A stretch of 64,000 bases of DNA from positions 124,001-188,000 of IMG/VR virus record IMGVR_UViG_3300033747_000022; one strand, written 5' to 3'. This DNA is from a virus. Of this stretch, positions 33,801 through 39,650 are shown piece by piece. The translations under genes were made by a program, and so were the position numbers. Within the stretch, counting starts at the first letter, position 1, and the number at the start of each line of letters is the position of its first letter. The notes under the pieces are model-generated. The model was not told where the DNA came from. It made no database searches and saw only the letters and a list, made by a program, of their open reading frames with translations.

Positions 33801-33869
33801 CATGGGTATCTGCCAGGAGAACACGAATTCTGTCCTAAGTGTGATGCTGAAAACGGATATGAGGGTTAG
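30828..33869 (+). CDS. nrdD: class III (anaerobic) ribonucleotide reductase large subunit, intein-containing and lacking its glycyl-radical tail
   Basis: 1013 aa including a 334-aa intein. N-terminal ATP-cone (YVIKRDGRKVEYKNKKI), then GDLHIHDLANLSNYCCGWDL, VGFQSPFTNL, RLRLDNRQLRKRGGGLFGS and a terminal zinc-type SICPIHGYLPGEHEFCPKC. The chain stops at CDAENGYEG, where related NrdD proteins continue into the CEVYSRVVGYL glycyl-radical segment. That segment is encoded separately at 35634. It reduces NTPs to dNTPs without oxygen after radical activation by NrdG. AAGGGGGAG before ATG. Confidence 0.93.
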   Translation: MSFYVIKRDGRKVEYKNKKIKDAVYKAAKATAEKKGEDFWNFVANNIVEEIEDNISGMISSGLNSVNVETLQDIVEYELMENRHYEIAKNYILYRKQHEKYRDAQKLYNGINDTVNNYLDLSNWKVNENSNMGYSLQGLNNHIASEVTGHYWLNEIYPKHIKEKHVSGDLHIHDLANLSNYCCGWDLQDLLLEGFSGVSTKIESAPPKHFRTALGQMVNFLYTLQGESSGAQAFSSFDTYLAPFVSYDGLDYDEVYQAMQEFIFNLNVPTRVGFQSPFTNLTMDLVCPSNMAEDPAIIGGEMLYDMPLKNFQKEMDMINKAFAEVMLAGDSKGRVFSFPIPTYNITPDFDWDNEILNPVWEMTAKYGIPYFANFVNSDMKAEDARSMCPLDGKEKVLVKTGDDNVRYSQINHTYYDTKDNDDILVYSDGKFIEGRFNKFENQNMINVRLVNGHEIKMTEEHLNFVIKNKNKDIEEMSGKDLKEGYYLPYSLTSFKGEGGTYDLGYLIGAFAGDGSCDKNTGTVFSLNNNTKLTVLENLKEILTKLFGAKFTEKEEKNNVVKLSTYNPAVKSMIESFVDGDNALNKYFKANVFEMSKHFRTGLFDGYYETDGGNKNRIYTSSEKMVESLNMLAATLGTTTNVYTDDRKKSDGRLGDNPNYAVLFYKLNRNSYGDVWFKKDSKLWMKIDKVEKLKEKQTAYCFEVKDGEPMFTVGTTGILTHNCRLRLDNRQLRKRGGGLFGSSPMTGSIGVVTLNMPRIGLLAENTDDYLERVYELMDIAKESLEIKRRILEELTDAGLYPYSKFYLRSIKERFGEYWKNHFNTIGLNGMNESVMNFLGKDMTEHEAIKFTKWVMYKMKERMVEYQEETSDLFNLEATPAEGTSYRLAKSDLDKFGKEEAVFANDKRVYTEDADPYYTNSTQLPVGATDDPFEALDWQDELQKNYTGGTVLHLFLGERMPGIEATKKFVKRVAENYELPYYSITPTFSICPIHGYLPGEHEFCPKCDAENGYEG
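31989..32990 (+). mobile_element. LAGLIDADG intein in nrdD
   Basis: In-frame 334-codon insertion after EDARSM. It starts CPLDGKEKVLVKTGDD and ends TVGTTGILTHN before Cys. Two dodecapeptide motifs (GYLIGAFAGDGS and TGLFDGYYETDGG) mark a LAGLIDADG homing endonuclease. The predicted ligated product is SMCRLRLD, with one Cys where many NrdD proteins have two. Confidence 0.93.
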
Positions 33870-33872
33870 TAA

Positions 33873-34292
33873 ATGTATATTTTAAAATATTTACTTTATG
33901 TTTTAGAACACAAATGGAATGTTTTTAAAATTGCAATGGGTAAGGGTATGTTCGTTCATGCTTTTACCCATGATTTATCTAAATTAACTGGTAGCGAATT
34001 TTGGGCTTATGCAGGATATTTTTATAAAGATAAAGAAAAATACAAGCACCGATTTGAGATGGCATGGAGACACCACTATTATAATAATCCTCACCATTGG
34101 AATCACTGGATAGGCCCACAGGGAAAACCTATGGAGATACCACTAAAATATATTCAACAAATGGTAGTTGACTGGGAGGCTATGAGTTTGAAATTTGGTG
34201 ACACAGCCAAAGAGTATTACTTAAATAATAAAGAAAAAATTAAATTAACCGATAAGACAAGAACTATTTTAGAAAATGAATTAGAAATTTAA
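33873..34292 (+). CDS. DUF5662-like protein (139 aa)
   Basis: Begins 3 bases after nrdD. Histidine-rich pattern FVHAFTHDLSKLTGSEFWAY and FEMAWRHHYYNNPHHWNHWIG matches the family found in phages and gut Firmicutes, with HD-like residues that may bind metal. Activity unknown. It sits between nrdD and gmk, so a nucleotide-related hydrolase is a fair guess. Confidence 0.78.
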   Translation: MYILKYLLYVLEHKWNVFKIAMGKGMFVHAFTHDLSKLTGSEFWAYAGYFYKDKEKYKHRFEMAWRHHYYNNPHHWNHWIGPQGKPMEIPLKYIQQMVVDWEAMSLKFGDTAKEYYLNNKEKIKLTDKTRTILENELEI

Positions 34293-34303
34293 GGGGGTTA
34301 AAT

Positions 34304-34906
34304 ATGATATATATCTTAATGGGACCTTCAGGCTCTGGTAAAACTGCAATCGGTAAAGGCTCAGGATTACCTGAGCTTGTATCCCACACCTCAAGAGATA
34401 TGAGAAAAGGAGAAGTTCACGGAGAGACTTACTATTTTGTTACCAAAAAAGACATAGACAAAATGAATAAAGCTGAGTTTACAGAATACGCCGGCAACTA
34501 TTACTGCCTCTCAACAAGAGAAGTTGAAAGAAAGTTAGAGGATAACGATTCTGTATTTGTAATTATGGACAGAAACGGAGTCAGACAAATGAAAGGCATG
34601 TATGGTGATGAGGTTAGAGTTATCTACATTGATGTACCATTCTATCAGCTTGCAAAAAGACTTTATAAAAGAGATGGGTTTAAAGCTGCATTCAAGAGAG
34701 TTTGGCACATGATTAAGACTCGTGAAAGAAAAAATAAAGAAATAGCGGACTACACTATTAAAAATAATGATGGAGAGCTTAAAAAGTCTATTGCTATTTT
34801 TTATGAAATTATAAGGCTACATGGATTAGTGGAGATTGGCTTTGAGCAAATGCCAGCAGATGAAAAAGCTTTTGTAAAAAGGTTTGGTGAGGGTTTAAAT
34901 GATTAA
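34304..34906 (+). CDS. gmk: guanylate kinase-like protein
   Basis: 200 aa. P-loop ILMGPSGSGKTAI, then SHTSRDMRKGEVHGETYYFV (the GMP-binding TTRxxRxGExxGxDY motif) and FTEYAGNYYCLS. The lid and C-terminus diverge from cellular enzymes. It likely phosphorylates (d)GMP recycled from host DNA. GGGGGTT before ATG; overlaps nrdG by 8 bases. Confidence 0.85.
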   Translation: MIYILMGPSGSGKTAIGKGSGLPELVSHTSRDMRKGEVHGETYYFVTKKDIDKMNKAEFTEYAGNYYCLSTREVERKLEDNDSVFVIMDRNGVRQMKGMYGDEVRVIYIDVPFYQLAKRLYKRDGFKAAFKRVWHMIKTRERKNKEIADYTIKNNDGELKKSIAIFYEIIRLHGLVEIGFEQMPADEKAFVKRFGEGLND

Positions 34907-35615
34907 ATTTGCAGGAATACAAAAGACTTCTTTGATGGATTATCCAGAACATATTTCTACAATCTTATTTACTCAGGGTTGTAATTTACGATGTCCTTAC
35001 TGCCACAACCCATCATTAATAAGTGAAGATATAAAAGACAAAGAAAATTTAATTAACGAAGATGAAATTTTAATGTTCCTAAACGAAAGAAAAGGAAAGA
35101 TAGATGGAGTTACTATTACTGGTGGAGAGCCCTTAATGCAGGATATTGATGATTTAAAATTATTCCTTGAAAAAGTTAAAACTATGGGATTAAAAGTTAA
35201 GATTGATACTAACGGTTCCTATCCTAAAAAACTTTTATACCTTGCGTCTTCTGGTCTTATAGATTATATAGCAATGGATTTTAAAATGCCATATGAGAGA
35301 TACGGCTCATTAGGAGGCAAGATTAATTTAGATAAGATTAAACGCTCTTTATATAATATATATCAGGCCAAAGAAAAATATGATGTTCAGTATGAAATCA
35401 GAACCACAGTAGTACCAGGAATGCATGAAAGTGAGGACATTAGAGAAATCGCCTATCAGATAATAAATTCTGACTGGTATTTTATCCAGAATTTCAAAGG
35501 TGATTCTACTTATAATAAAGAACTCTGTGGCAAAAATGGTTTTAGTGAAAAAAAGTTAAAGGAATTTAAAAGCATTGCTGAAGAGTATATTGATAATGTA
35601 AGAATAAGAAATTAA
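34899..35615 (+). CDS. nrdG: anaerobic ribonucleotide reductase activating protein (radical SAM)
   Basis: 238 aa. MIKFAGIQKTSLMDYPEHIS and FTQGCNLRCPYCHNPS carry the CxxxCxxC that binds the 4Fe-4S cluster, followed by DGVTITGGEPL for SAM binding. It abstracts hydrogen from the glycyl-radical site of NrdD. Here that glycine lies in the 42-aa polypeptide encoded 18 bases downstream. Longer than the short E. coli NrdG and similar to the Firmicute/archaeal NrdG type. Confidence 0.92.
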   Translation: MIKFAGIQKTSLMDYPEHISTILFTQGCNLRCPYCHNPSLISEDIKDKENLINEDEILMFLNERKGKIDGVTITGGEPLMQDIDDLKLFLEKVKTMGLKVKIDTNGSYPKKLLYLASSGLIDYIAMDFKMPYERYGSLGGKINLDKIKRSLYNIYQAKEKYDVQYEIRTTVVPGMHESEDIREIAYQIINSDWYFIQNFKGDSTYNKELCGKNGFSEKKLKEFKSIAEEYIDNVRIRN

Positions 35616-35633
35616 AGAAAGGAGGTGGTAATT

Positions 35634-35762
35634 ATGGAAAGCAAAAGAACTAGATGTGAAATTTATTCCAGAGTTGTTGGGTTTTTAACACCTATCTCTC
35701 ATTGGAATAAAGGAAAAAAAGAAGAGTGGAAAGACAGAAAAACATTTGATAAAGTACTGTAA
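35634..35762 (+). CDS. stand-alone glycyl-radical C-terminal domain of NrdD (42 aa)
   Basis: AAAGGAGGTGG, 8 bases, ATG. The 42 residues include TRCEIYSRVVGFLTPISHWN and KGKKEEWKDRKTF. This corresponds to the C-terminal glycyl-radical loop of class III reductases (CEVYSRVVGYLRPV.NWN.GK..EF), with Gly in RVVGF as the radical carrier. The nrdD product ends just before this segment, so the reductase is encoded in two pieces with nrdG between them. Comparable in idea to GrcA/YfiD, the spare radical domain of pyruvate formate-lyase. The ribosome site is one of the strongest in the window. Confidence 0.85.
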   Translation: MESKRTRCEIYSRVVGFLTPISHWNKGKKEEWKDRKTFDKVL

Positions 35763-35788
35763 ATATCTCTTAAAGGGGGAGGTATTAA

Positions 35789-36082
35789 TTGAAGTGGTTT
35801 GTAATTACAGCTAAGAAAAAATTTAAATATGAAAAAGAAAAGTTTACAAGCAAAAAAGAGGCAGAAAAATATTACAAAAAACAAAAAAAGAAGTACAAAA
35901 AAGTAACACTTTACAAACACAAGGATTTCAAAAAACCAGACAGAAGAATAATTTATACATGGTGTCCTATATGTGGCAAAAATAGAAAATTTAAAACTCA
36001 TCCAGAAAAGAAAGTAAAGGTTTGCCCTTATTGTGGTATAAGCGAAGATTTTTATTACGTAAAAAAATATAATTGGTTATAA
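35789..36082 (+). CDS. lysine-rich zinc-ribbon protein (97 aa)
   Basis: TTG start 7 bases after GGGGGAGG. The first 60 residues are Lys/Tyr-rich, a basic domain; the second part holds a zinc ribbon (TWCPICGKNRKF and KVCPYCGISED). Likely nucleic-acid binding. Function unknown. Confidence 0.75.
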   Translation: MKWFVITAKKKFKYEKEKFTSKKEAEKYYKKQKKKYKKVTLYKHKDFKKPDRRIIYTWCPICGKNRKFKTHPEKKVKVCPYCGISEDFYYVKKYNWL

Positions 36083-36103
36083 AAAACAGGAGGCACAATA
36101 TTA

Positions 36104-37291
36104 ATGAAATCAGAGAATTTCAATATTGGAAATAACACATGGCTTTTAGGTTTACAGATGCTTGTCGTCTGCTTTGGCGCTACGATTTTGATACCCCTTT
36201 TGACGGGTATCTCAACATCTATAGTATTATTTACAGCAGGAATATCTACACTTATTATGCATTATTTTGGTAGAGGTGAATATGGAGCACCAATAATTTT
36301 TCTAGGCTCATCATTTGCCTATATAGCACCAATAATTTATATACAGGATAGATGGGATATGCCATCTGTTTTCTTTGCATTAGGTGTTGCGGGAATTATG
36401 AAAGTTTTATTTTCATTTGTAATTAAAAAAACAGGCAGTGACTTCATCTCAGAAAAACTTTTCCCTCCAGTAATCTCAGGAACAATGATTATGCTGATAG
36501 GGTTGACCCTGATAGATACCGGTATAGATATGGCTTCAGGTAATTGGCTTTTAGCTATTATAACATTATCTACAGCAGGATATTTTATGATGTTTACAGA
36601 AGGAGTAACAAGATTATATTCAGTTTTGATAGCTATTTTAACAGGATATATATCAGCTTTGCTTCTAGGAGAGGTAACATTTGTTTCTCTACCACTAGTA
36701 AGCATGCCTGAATTTACACTCCCAAGATTTAATTTAAGCGCAGCAATTTACATACTGCCATTTGCCTTAGCTCCAACAATAGAGCATTTTGGTGATGTAT
36801 TTGCAGTAAGTGAAGCAACTGGTAATAAGTATTATAAGTCACCAGGGATGCACAGGACGATGTTAATTGATGGAATAGGCACAATGCTTTCTTTTGTAGG
36901 CTCTGTACCAAATACAACTTACTCAGAAGGAACATCAGCAGTTAGTCTATTAAAGATAAGAGACCCAAAAGTTACAAGAAATGCAGGTATATTTGCAATT
37001 ATATTTAGCTTTGTAGGTGTATTAGCAGCTTTTCTGCAGTCAATACCAACAGCTGTTGTTGGAGGAGTTATGATTATTCTTTTTGGTAATATAGCAACTC
37101 TAGGCTTTAAAACTTTTGTTTCAAATAAAGTCGATTTCACAAGTCCAAAGAATACATTTATAGCTTCTACGATGATAGTTTTTGGACTAAGTGGAATAAC
37201 AGTTTATAAATTTAGCGGTGTAGGACTTGCAGCATTAATAGGAATCGGGATACAGGTCTCATTTTTAATAAAAGAAAAATATAAAAAATAA
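36104..37291 (+). CDS. uraA: NCS2-family uracil permease
   Basis: 395 aa with about 12-14 membrane segments. NCS2 marks: LGLQMLVVCFGATILIPLLTG at the start, APIIFLGSSFAYIAP, GTMIMLIGLTL, PTIEHFGDVFAVSE and VGSVPNTTYSEGTSAVSLL, with the substrate-site Glu in each of the last two. It imports uracil by proton symport. Together with the phage CTP synthase and dUMP/dTMP enzymes it would boost pyrimidine supply. A transporter inside a phage nucleotide operon is unusual. A terminator follows. Confidence 0.9.
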   Translation: MKSENFNIGNNTWLLGLQMLVVCFGATILIPLLTGISTSIVLFTAGISTLIMHYFGRGEYGAPIIFLGSSFAYIAPIIYIQDRWDMPSVFFALGVAGIMKVLFSFVIKKTGSDFISEKLFPPVISGTMIMLIGLTLIDTGIDMASGNWLLAIITLSTAGYFMMFTEGVTRLYSVLIAILTGYISALLLGEVTFVSLPLVSMPEFTLPRFNLSAAIYILPFALAPTIEHFGDVFAVSEATGNKYYKSPGMHRTMLIDGIGTMLSFVGSVPNTTYSEGTSAVSLLKIRDPKVTRNAGIFAIIFSFVGVLAAFLQSIPTAVVGGVMIILFGNIATLGFKTFVSNKVDFTSPKNTFIASTMIVFGLSGITVYKFSGVGLAALIGIGIQVSFLIKEKYKK

Positions 37292-37296
37292 ATTCA

Positions 37297-37327
37297 AACC
37301 CTCAATTAATTTTGGGGGTTTTTATTT
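37297..37327 (+). terminator. intrinsic terminator after the permease
   Basis: AACCCTCAA, 6-base loop, TTGGGGGTT (one G-U), then TTTATTTT. Confidence 0.82.
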
Positions 37328-37340
37328 TAGGAGGTTTGGA

Positions 37341-37880
37341 ATGAATATTTATAAGAAGGAATATTCAGAGGACGGTAAGAAGTTAACAATCTATGTTCAG
37401 GGATGTAACTTAAGGTGTGCAGATTGTAAGGATTTGCATCTAGTTCCAAAAATAAAAAAAGAAAATTTTAATAAAGAAGATATAAATTATAAAAATTTAG
37501 AGGAAATTACCATAAGAGGCGGAGAGGCAACGCTTCAAACTGACCTCGTTCAATTTTTGAAATATTTGCAAAATAATCATAAAAATATAGTTGTAAAACT
37601 ATATACAAATGGGGTTAAAGTTTCAAAAATATACAAAATAACAAATGAGAACCTAGTTGATAAAATATATCTAGTTTTAAAGAACAGTTTTTTAAACTAC
37701 CACAAGAACGTTGTTATAACAGGAGGTAAAGATTGGAAGTGTATTTATAAATCAGCATTATTTATTAAAAACTCAAATATAGACTTTGAATTTTGCTTAA
37801 AAAACAATTTGCAAAAAGATGAAAAAGAAATTGCAAAAAGAGAATTAGAAGTGATGTTAAAAGAAAAAATTCACATATAA
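37341..37880 (+). CDS. radical SAM protein, NrdG-like
   Basis: 179 aa, AGGAGG before ATG. LTIYVQGCNLRCADCKDLH carries CxxxCxxC, and EITIRGGEATLQ the SAM-binding GGE, so the core of a small activase is present. The length is close to short NrdG proteins. It may be a second activase for the split reductase or act on another glycyl-radical or peptide substrate. It lies behind the uraA terminator and before a strong promoter. Confidence 0.8.
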   Translation: MNIYKKEYSEDGKKLTIYVQGCNLRCADCKDLHLVPKIKKENFNKEDINYKNLEEITIRGGEATLQTDLVQFLKYLQNNHKNIVVKLYTNGVKVSKIYKITNENLVDKIYLVLKNSFLNYHKNVVITGGKDWKCIYKSALFIKNSNIDFEFCLKNNLQKDEKEIAKRELEVMLKEKIHI

Positions 37881-37906
37881 AATAAGAGTAATTCCTAAAA
37901 AAGTTG

Positions 37907-37935
37907 TTGACAAAGTAATTTGCAGCTGTTATGAT
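37907..37935 (+). promoter_or_regulatory. strong sigma-A promoter
   Basis: Perfect TTGACA, 17 bases, TATGAT with extended TGT; the best match to consensus on the plus strand of the window. Drives the gene at 37978. Confidence 0.85.
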
Positions 37936-37937
37936 TA

Positions 37938-37958
37938 GTTTAGATAATAAAACTAAAT
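37938..37958 (+). promoter_or_regulatory. 21-bp dyad, degraded copy
   Basis: GTTTA-n11-TAAAT starting 2 bases after the -10, the same placement as copy 2 at 27839. Confidence 0.35.
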
Positions 37959-37977
37959 AAAAAGGGGGTTTAAAAAA

Positions 37978-38616
37978 ATGAATGAATACAGTATTAAAGA
38001 TTTCAAAGGAAAAAGTTTTTATAATAAAATTATATCTGATATAGAAAACAATTTACGTGAATTAATCCAACTTGAACTTAAGTACGCAAAAGACATAGAA
38101 GTGAACAAAGAACCAGTGGAACTTTTCTGTCCAATAGAGAATAAAAAAATTGATTTTCCTTTTCCTTTTGCTAAAGAAATAAAAAAACTATTTTACTTTA
38201 TAAAGGGACAGTATGATTATATTCCTGAAATAACTGGAATAATAAACGAATTAAAAGAGGATGCTCAGGTAAATATTGTTTCTAAATACTTTGTTCAGAA
38301 AGGTACCAACAGGGGTCTTTTAAACTCCCGGATTGGATTTTTAATAACGCTTGCAGAGACAAGAATAAAATTATACAGAGGCAGAGATTTATCTGCAAAT
38401 GAACTTGCAATGTTGATAGGAGTAACCAACCAAGGGATAGTTAATAAAATATCCAGAGGTAAACTACAAGCTAAAAAGGTTGGTGTTAGATACCATATAG
38501 AAAACGAAGATGCATGGGCAATCATATCAGAAAGAGACGATTATGATTTAATAGATGATGGAGTTCCTTATTATAGTTATGGAAAAGCTGCACTATTGCT
38601 ATGTAGAGGGCGTTAA
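37978..38616 (+). CDS. HTH DNA-binding protein, probably frameshifted at the 3' end
   Basis: AAAGGGGG before ATG, first gene after the strongest promoter. 212 aa. Residues 140-180 (LSANELAMLIGVTNQGIVNK...GKLQAKKVGVRYHI) are an excisionase/MerR-like winged helix for DNA binding. After YYSYGKAA the frame ends abruptly in LLLCRGR, while the +1 frame continues for about 45 sensible codons to 38722. The gene may therefore be broken or use frameshifting. A regulator is likely. Confidence 0.72.
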   Translation: MNEYSIKDFKGKSFYNKIISDIENNLRELIQLELKYAKDIEVNKEPVELFCPIENKKIDFPFPFAKEIKKLFYFIKGQYDYIPEITGIINELKEDAQVNIVSKYFVQKGTNRGLLNSRIGFLITLAETRIKLYRGRDLSANELAMLIGVTNQGIVNKISRGKLQAKKVGVRYHIENEDAWAIISERDDYDLIDDGVPYYSYGKAALLLCRGR

Positions 38617-38722
38617 AAAGGTATATGGCGTTGAAGGCAAACTACCTTTAGGCCATTTAAGGATAAAGCAGGATTGTAAGACTCCAAATAATGTTAGTTT
38701 TACACTTTCAAAGCAATTTTAA
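38579..38722 (+). pseudogene. +1-frame continuation of the HTH gene
   Basis: Frame overlapping the end of the HTH gene; reads YCYVEGVKKVYGVEGKL and continues LPLGHLRIKQDCKTPNN. It could start at ATG 38579, but no ribosome site is suitably placed. Best read as the original C-terminus, separated by a one-base change. Confidence 0.45.
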
Positions 38723-38732
38723 GGGGGATAAA

Positions 38733-39005
38733 ATGGCAAAATATCGTAAAAAACCAGTTGTAATTGAGGCTGTTGAATGGAATGGGGCTAATAGTTTAAT
38801 TACTGAAACTTTTATGAAAGATTGTAAGGATTCTTATATTGATTACAGCAACAAAAAATTAGGGGAAATTGTCATACCTACTTTAGAAGGGGTAATGAGG
38901 GCTAATGTTGGAGACTATATTATCAAAGGCGTAAACGGCGAATTTTATCCTTGTAAACCTGATATATTCCATAAAACTTATGAGAAAGTAGAGGAGGCAA
39001 ATTAA
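38733..39005 (+). CDS. conserved phage hypothetical protein (90 aa)
   Basis: ATG after AAGGGGGAT. Pattern KYRKKPVVIEAVEWNG, IPTLEGVMRANVGDYIIKGV and GEFYPCKPDIFHKTYE is a very common small phage protein without a known role. Soluble, about one domain. Confidence 0.85.
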   Translation: MAKYRKKPVVIEAVEWNGANSLITETFMKDCKDSYIDYSNKKLGEIVIPTLEGVMRANVGDYIIKGVNGEFYPCKPDIFHKTYEKVEEAN

Positions 39006-39359
39006 ATGTCAGGCAAGAAAACAATTATTTTAGATTTTGACGGTGTTATTCACAGCTATAAGTCTGGTTGGCAAGGAGTTACTAATATACCAGATTCTCC
39101 GGTTGAAGGTGTAAACGAAGCTATTCAGGAATTAAGGAAAGATTATGAAGTAGTTGTCCATTCTTCCAGGTGCCACCAAGAAGGCGGAATTGAAGCTATC
39201 GAAGATTATTTAGATAAATATGATATTGAAGTAGATAAAGTAGTTAGAGATAAAGTACCAGCTATAGTGCAAATTGATGATAGAGCAATTAATTTTGGGG
39301 GTAAATGGAATAAAGAGTTAATTAATAAAGTTAAAGACTTTAAGCCTTGGCACAAGTAG
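39006..39359 (+). CDS. HAD-like phosphatase family protein
   Basis: 117 aa, AGGAGG before ATG. Motif I IILDFDGVIHSYKSGWQG, VVVHSSRCHQEGGIEA as motif II region and VQIDDRAINFGG as acidic motif are typical of short phage HAD proteins. Likely dephosphorylates a nucleotide or nucleic-acid end; substrate unknown. A second HAD protein lies at 55622. Confidence 0.8.
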   Translation: MSGKKTIILDFDGVIHSYKSGWQGVTNIPDSPVEGVNEAIQELRKDYEVVVHSSRCHQEGGIEAIEDYLDKYDIEVDKVVRDKVPAIVQIDDRAINFGGKWNKELINKVKDFKPWHK

Positions 39360-39369
39360 GTGAAGAATA

Positions 39370-39429
39370 ATGTTAAGACTATTTAATGCTTTATTAATAG
39401 CTGGGTTGTTAGCAGGTATAGTTATATAA
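39370..39429 (+). CDS. possible 19-aa membrane peptide
   Basis: ATG 7 bases after AGGTGAAG; 19 residues MLRLFNALLIAGLLAGIVI form one hydrophobic helix. Too short for certainty. Confidence 0.35.
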   Translation: MLRLFNALLIAGLLAGIVI

Positions 39430-39435
39430 TAAAAG

Positions 39436-39466
39436 AAGGCGTTGCTTTAATGGTGCGCCTTTTTCT
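39436..39466 (+). terminator. probable intrinsic terminator
   Basis: AAGGCG...CGCCTT (14-base loop) followed by TTTTCTTT, before the dnaE promoter. Confidence 0.7.
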
Positions 39467-39494
39467 TTAATAATCAAGTGAAGTATGATATAAT
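39466..39494 (+). promoter_or_regulatory. dnaE promoter
   Basis: Weak -35 TTTAAT, 17 bases, perfect TATAAT with extended TGA. AAAGGAGG for dnaE follows. Confidence 0.65.
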
Positions 39495-39524
39495 AAACTT
39501 AACGAAACGAAAGGAGGAAGTTAT

Positions 39525-39650
39525 TTGTCTTATGTTAATTTACACAACCACAGTTACTACTCTTTTTTGGACGGCTTTGATTCACCAAAGGATATTGTGA
39601 AGAAAGCAAAAGAGATGGGTCAAAAAACTGTTGCTATAACAGACCACGGT
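39525..39650 (+). CDS. dnaE: DNA polymerase III alpha subunit, exon 1
   Basis: TTG 7 bases after AAGGAGG. 42 codons encode the start of the PHP domain: MSYVNLHNHSYYSFLDG and KTVAITDHG. Reading then runs into a stop at 39657 because a group I intron follows GGT. Joining 39650 to 40781 restores TDHG-SIHNFVELYKAAK, the expected PHP sequence, in frame. Together with exon 2 the product is 1050 aa. Confidence 0.88.
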
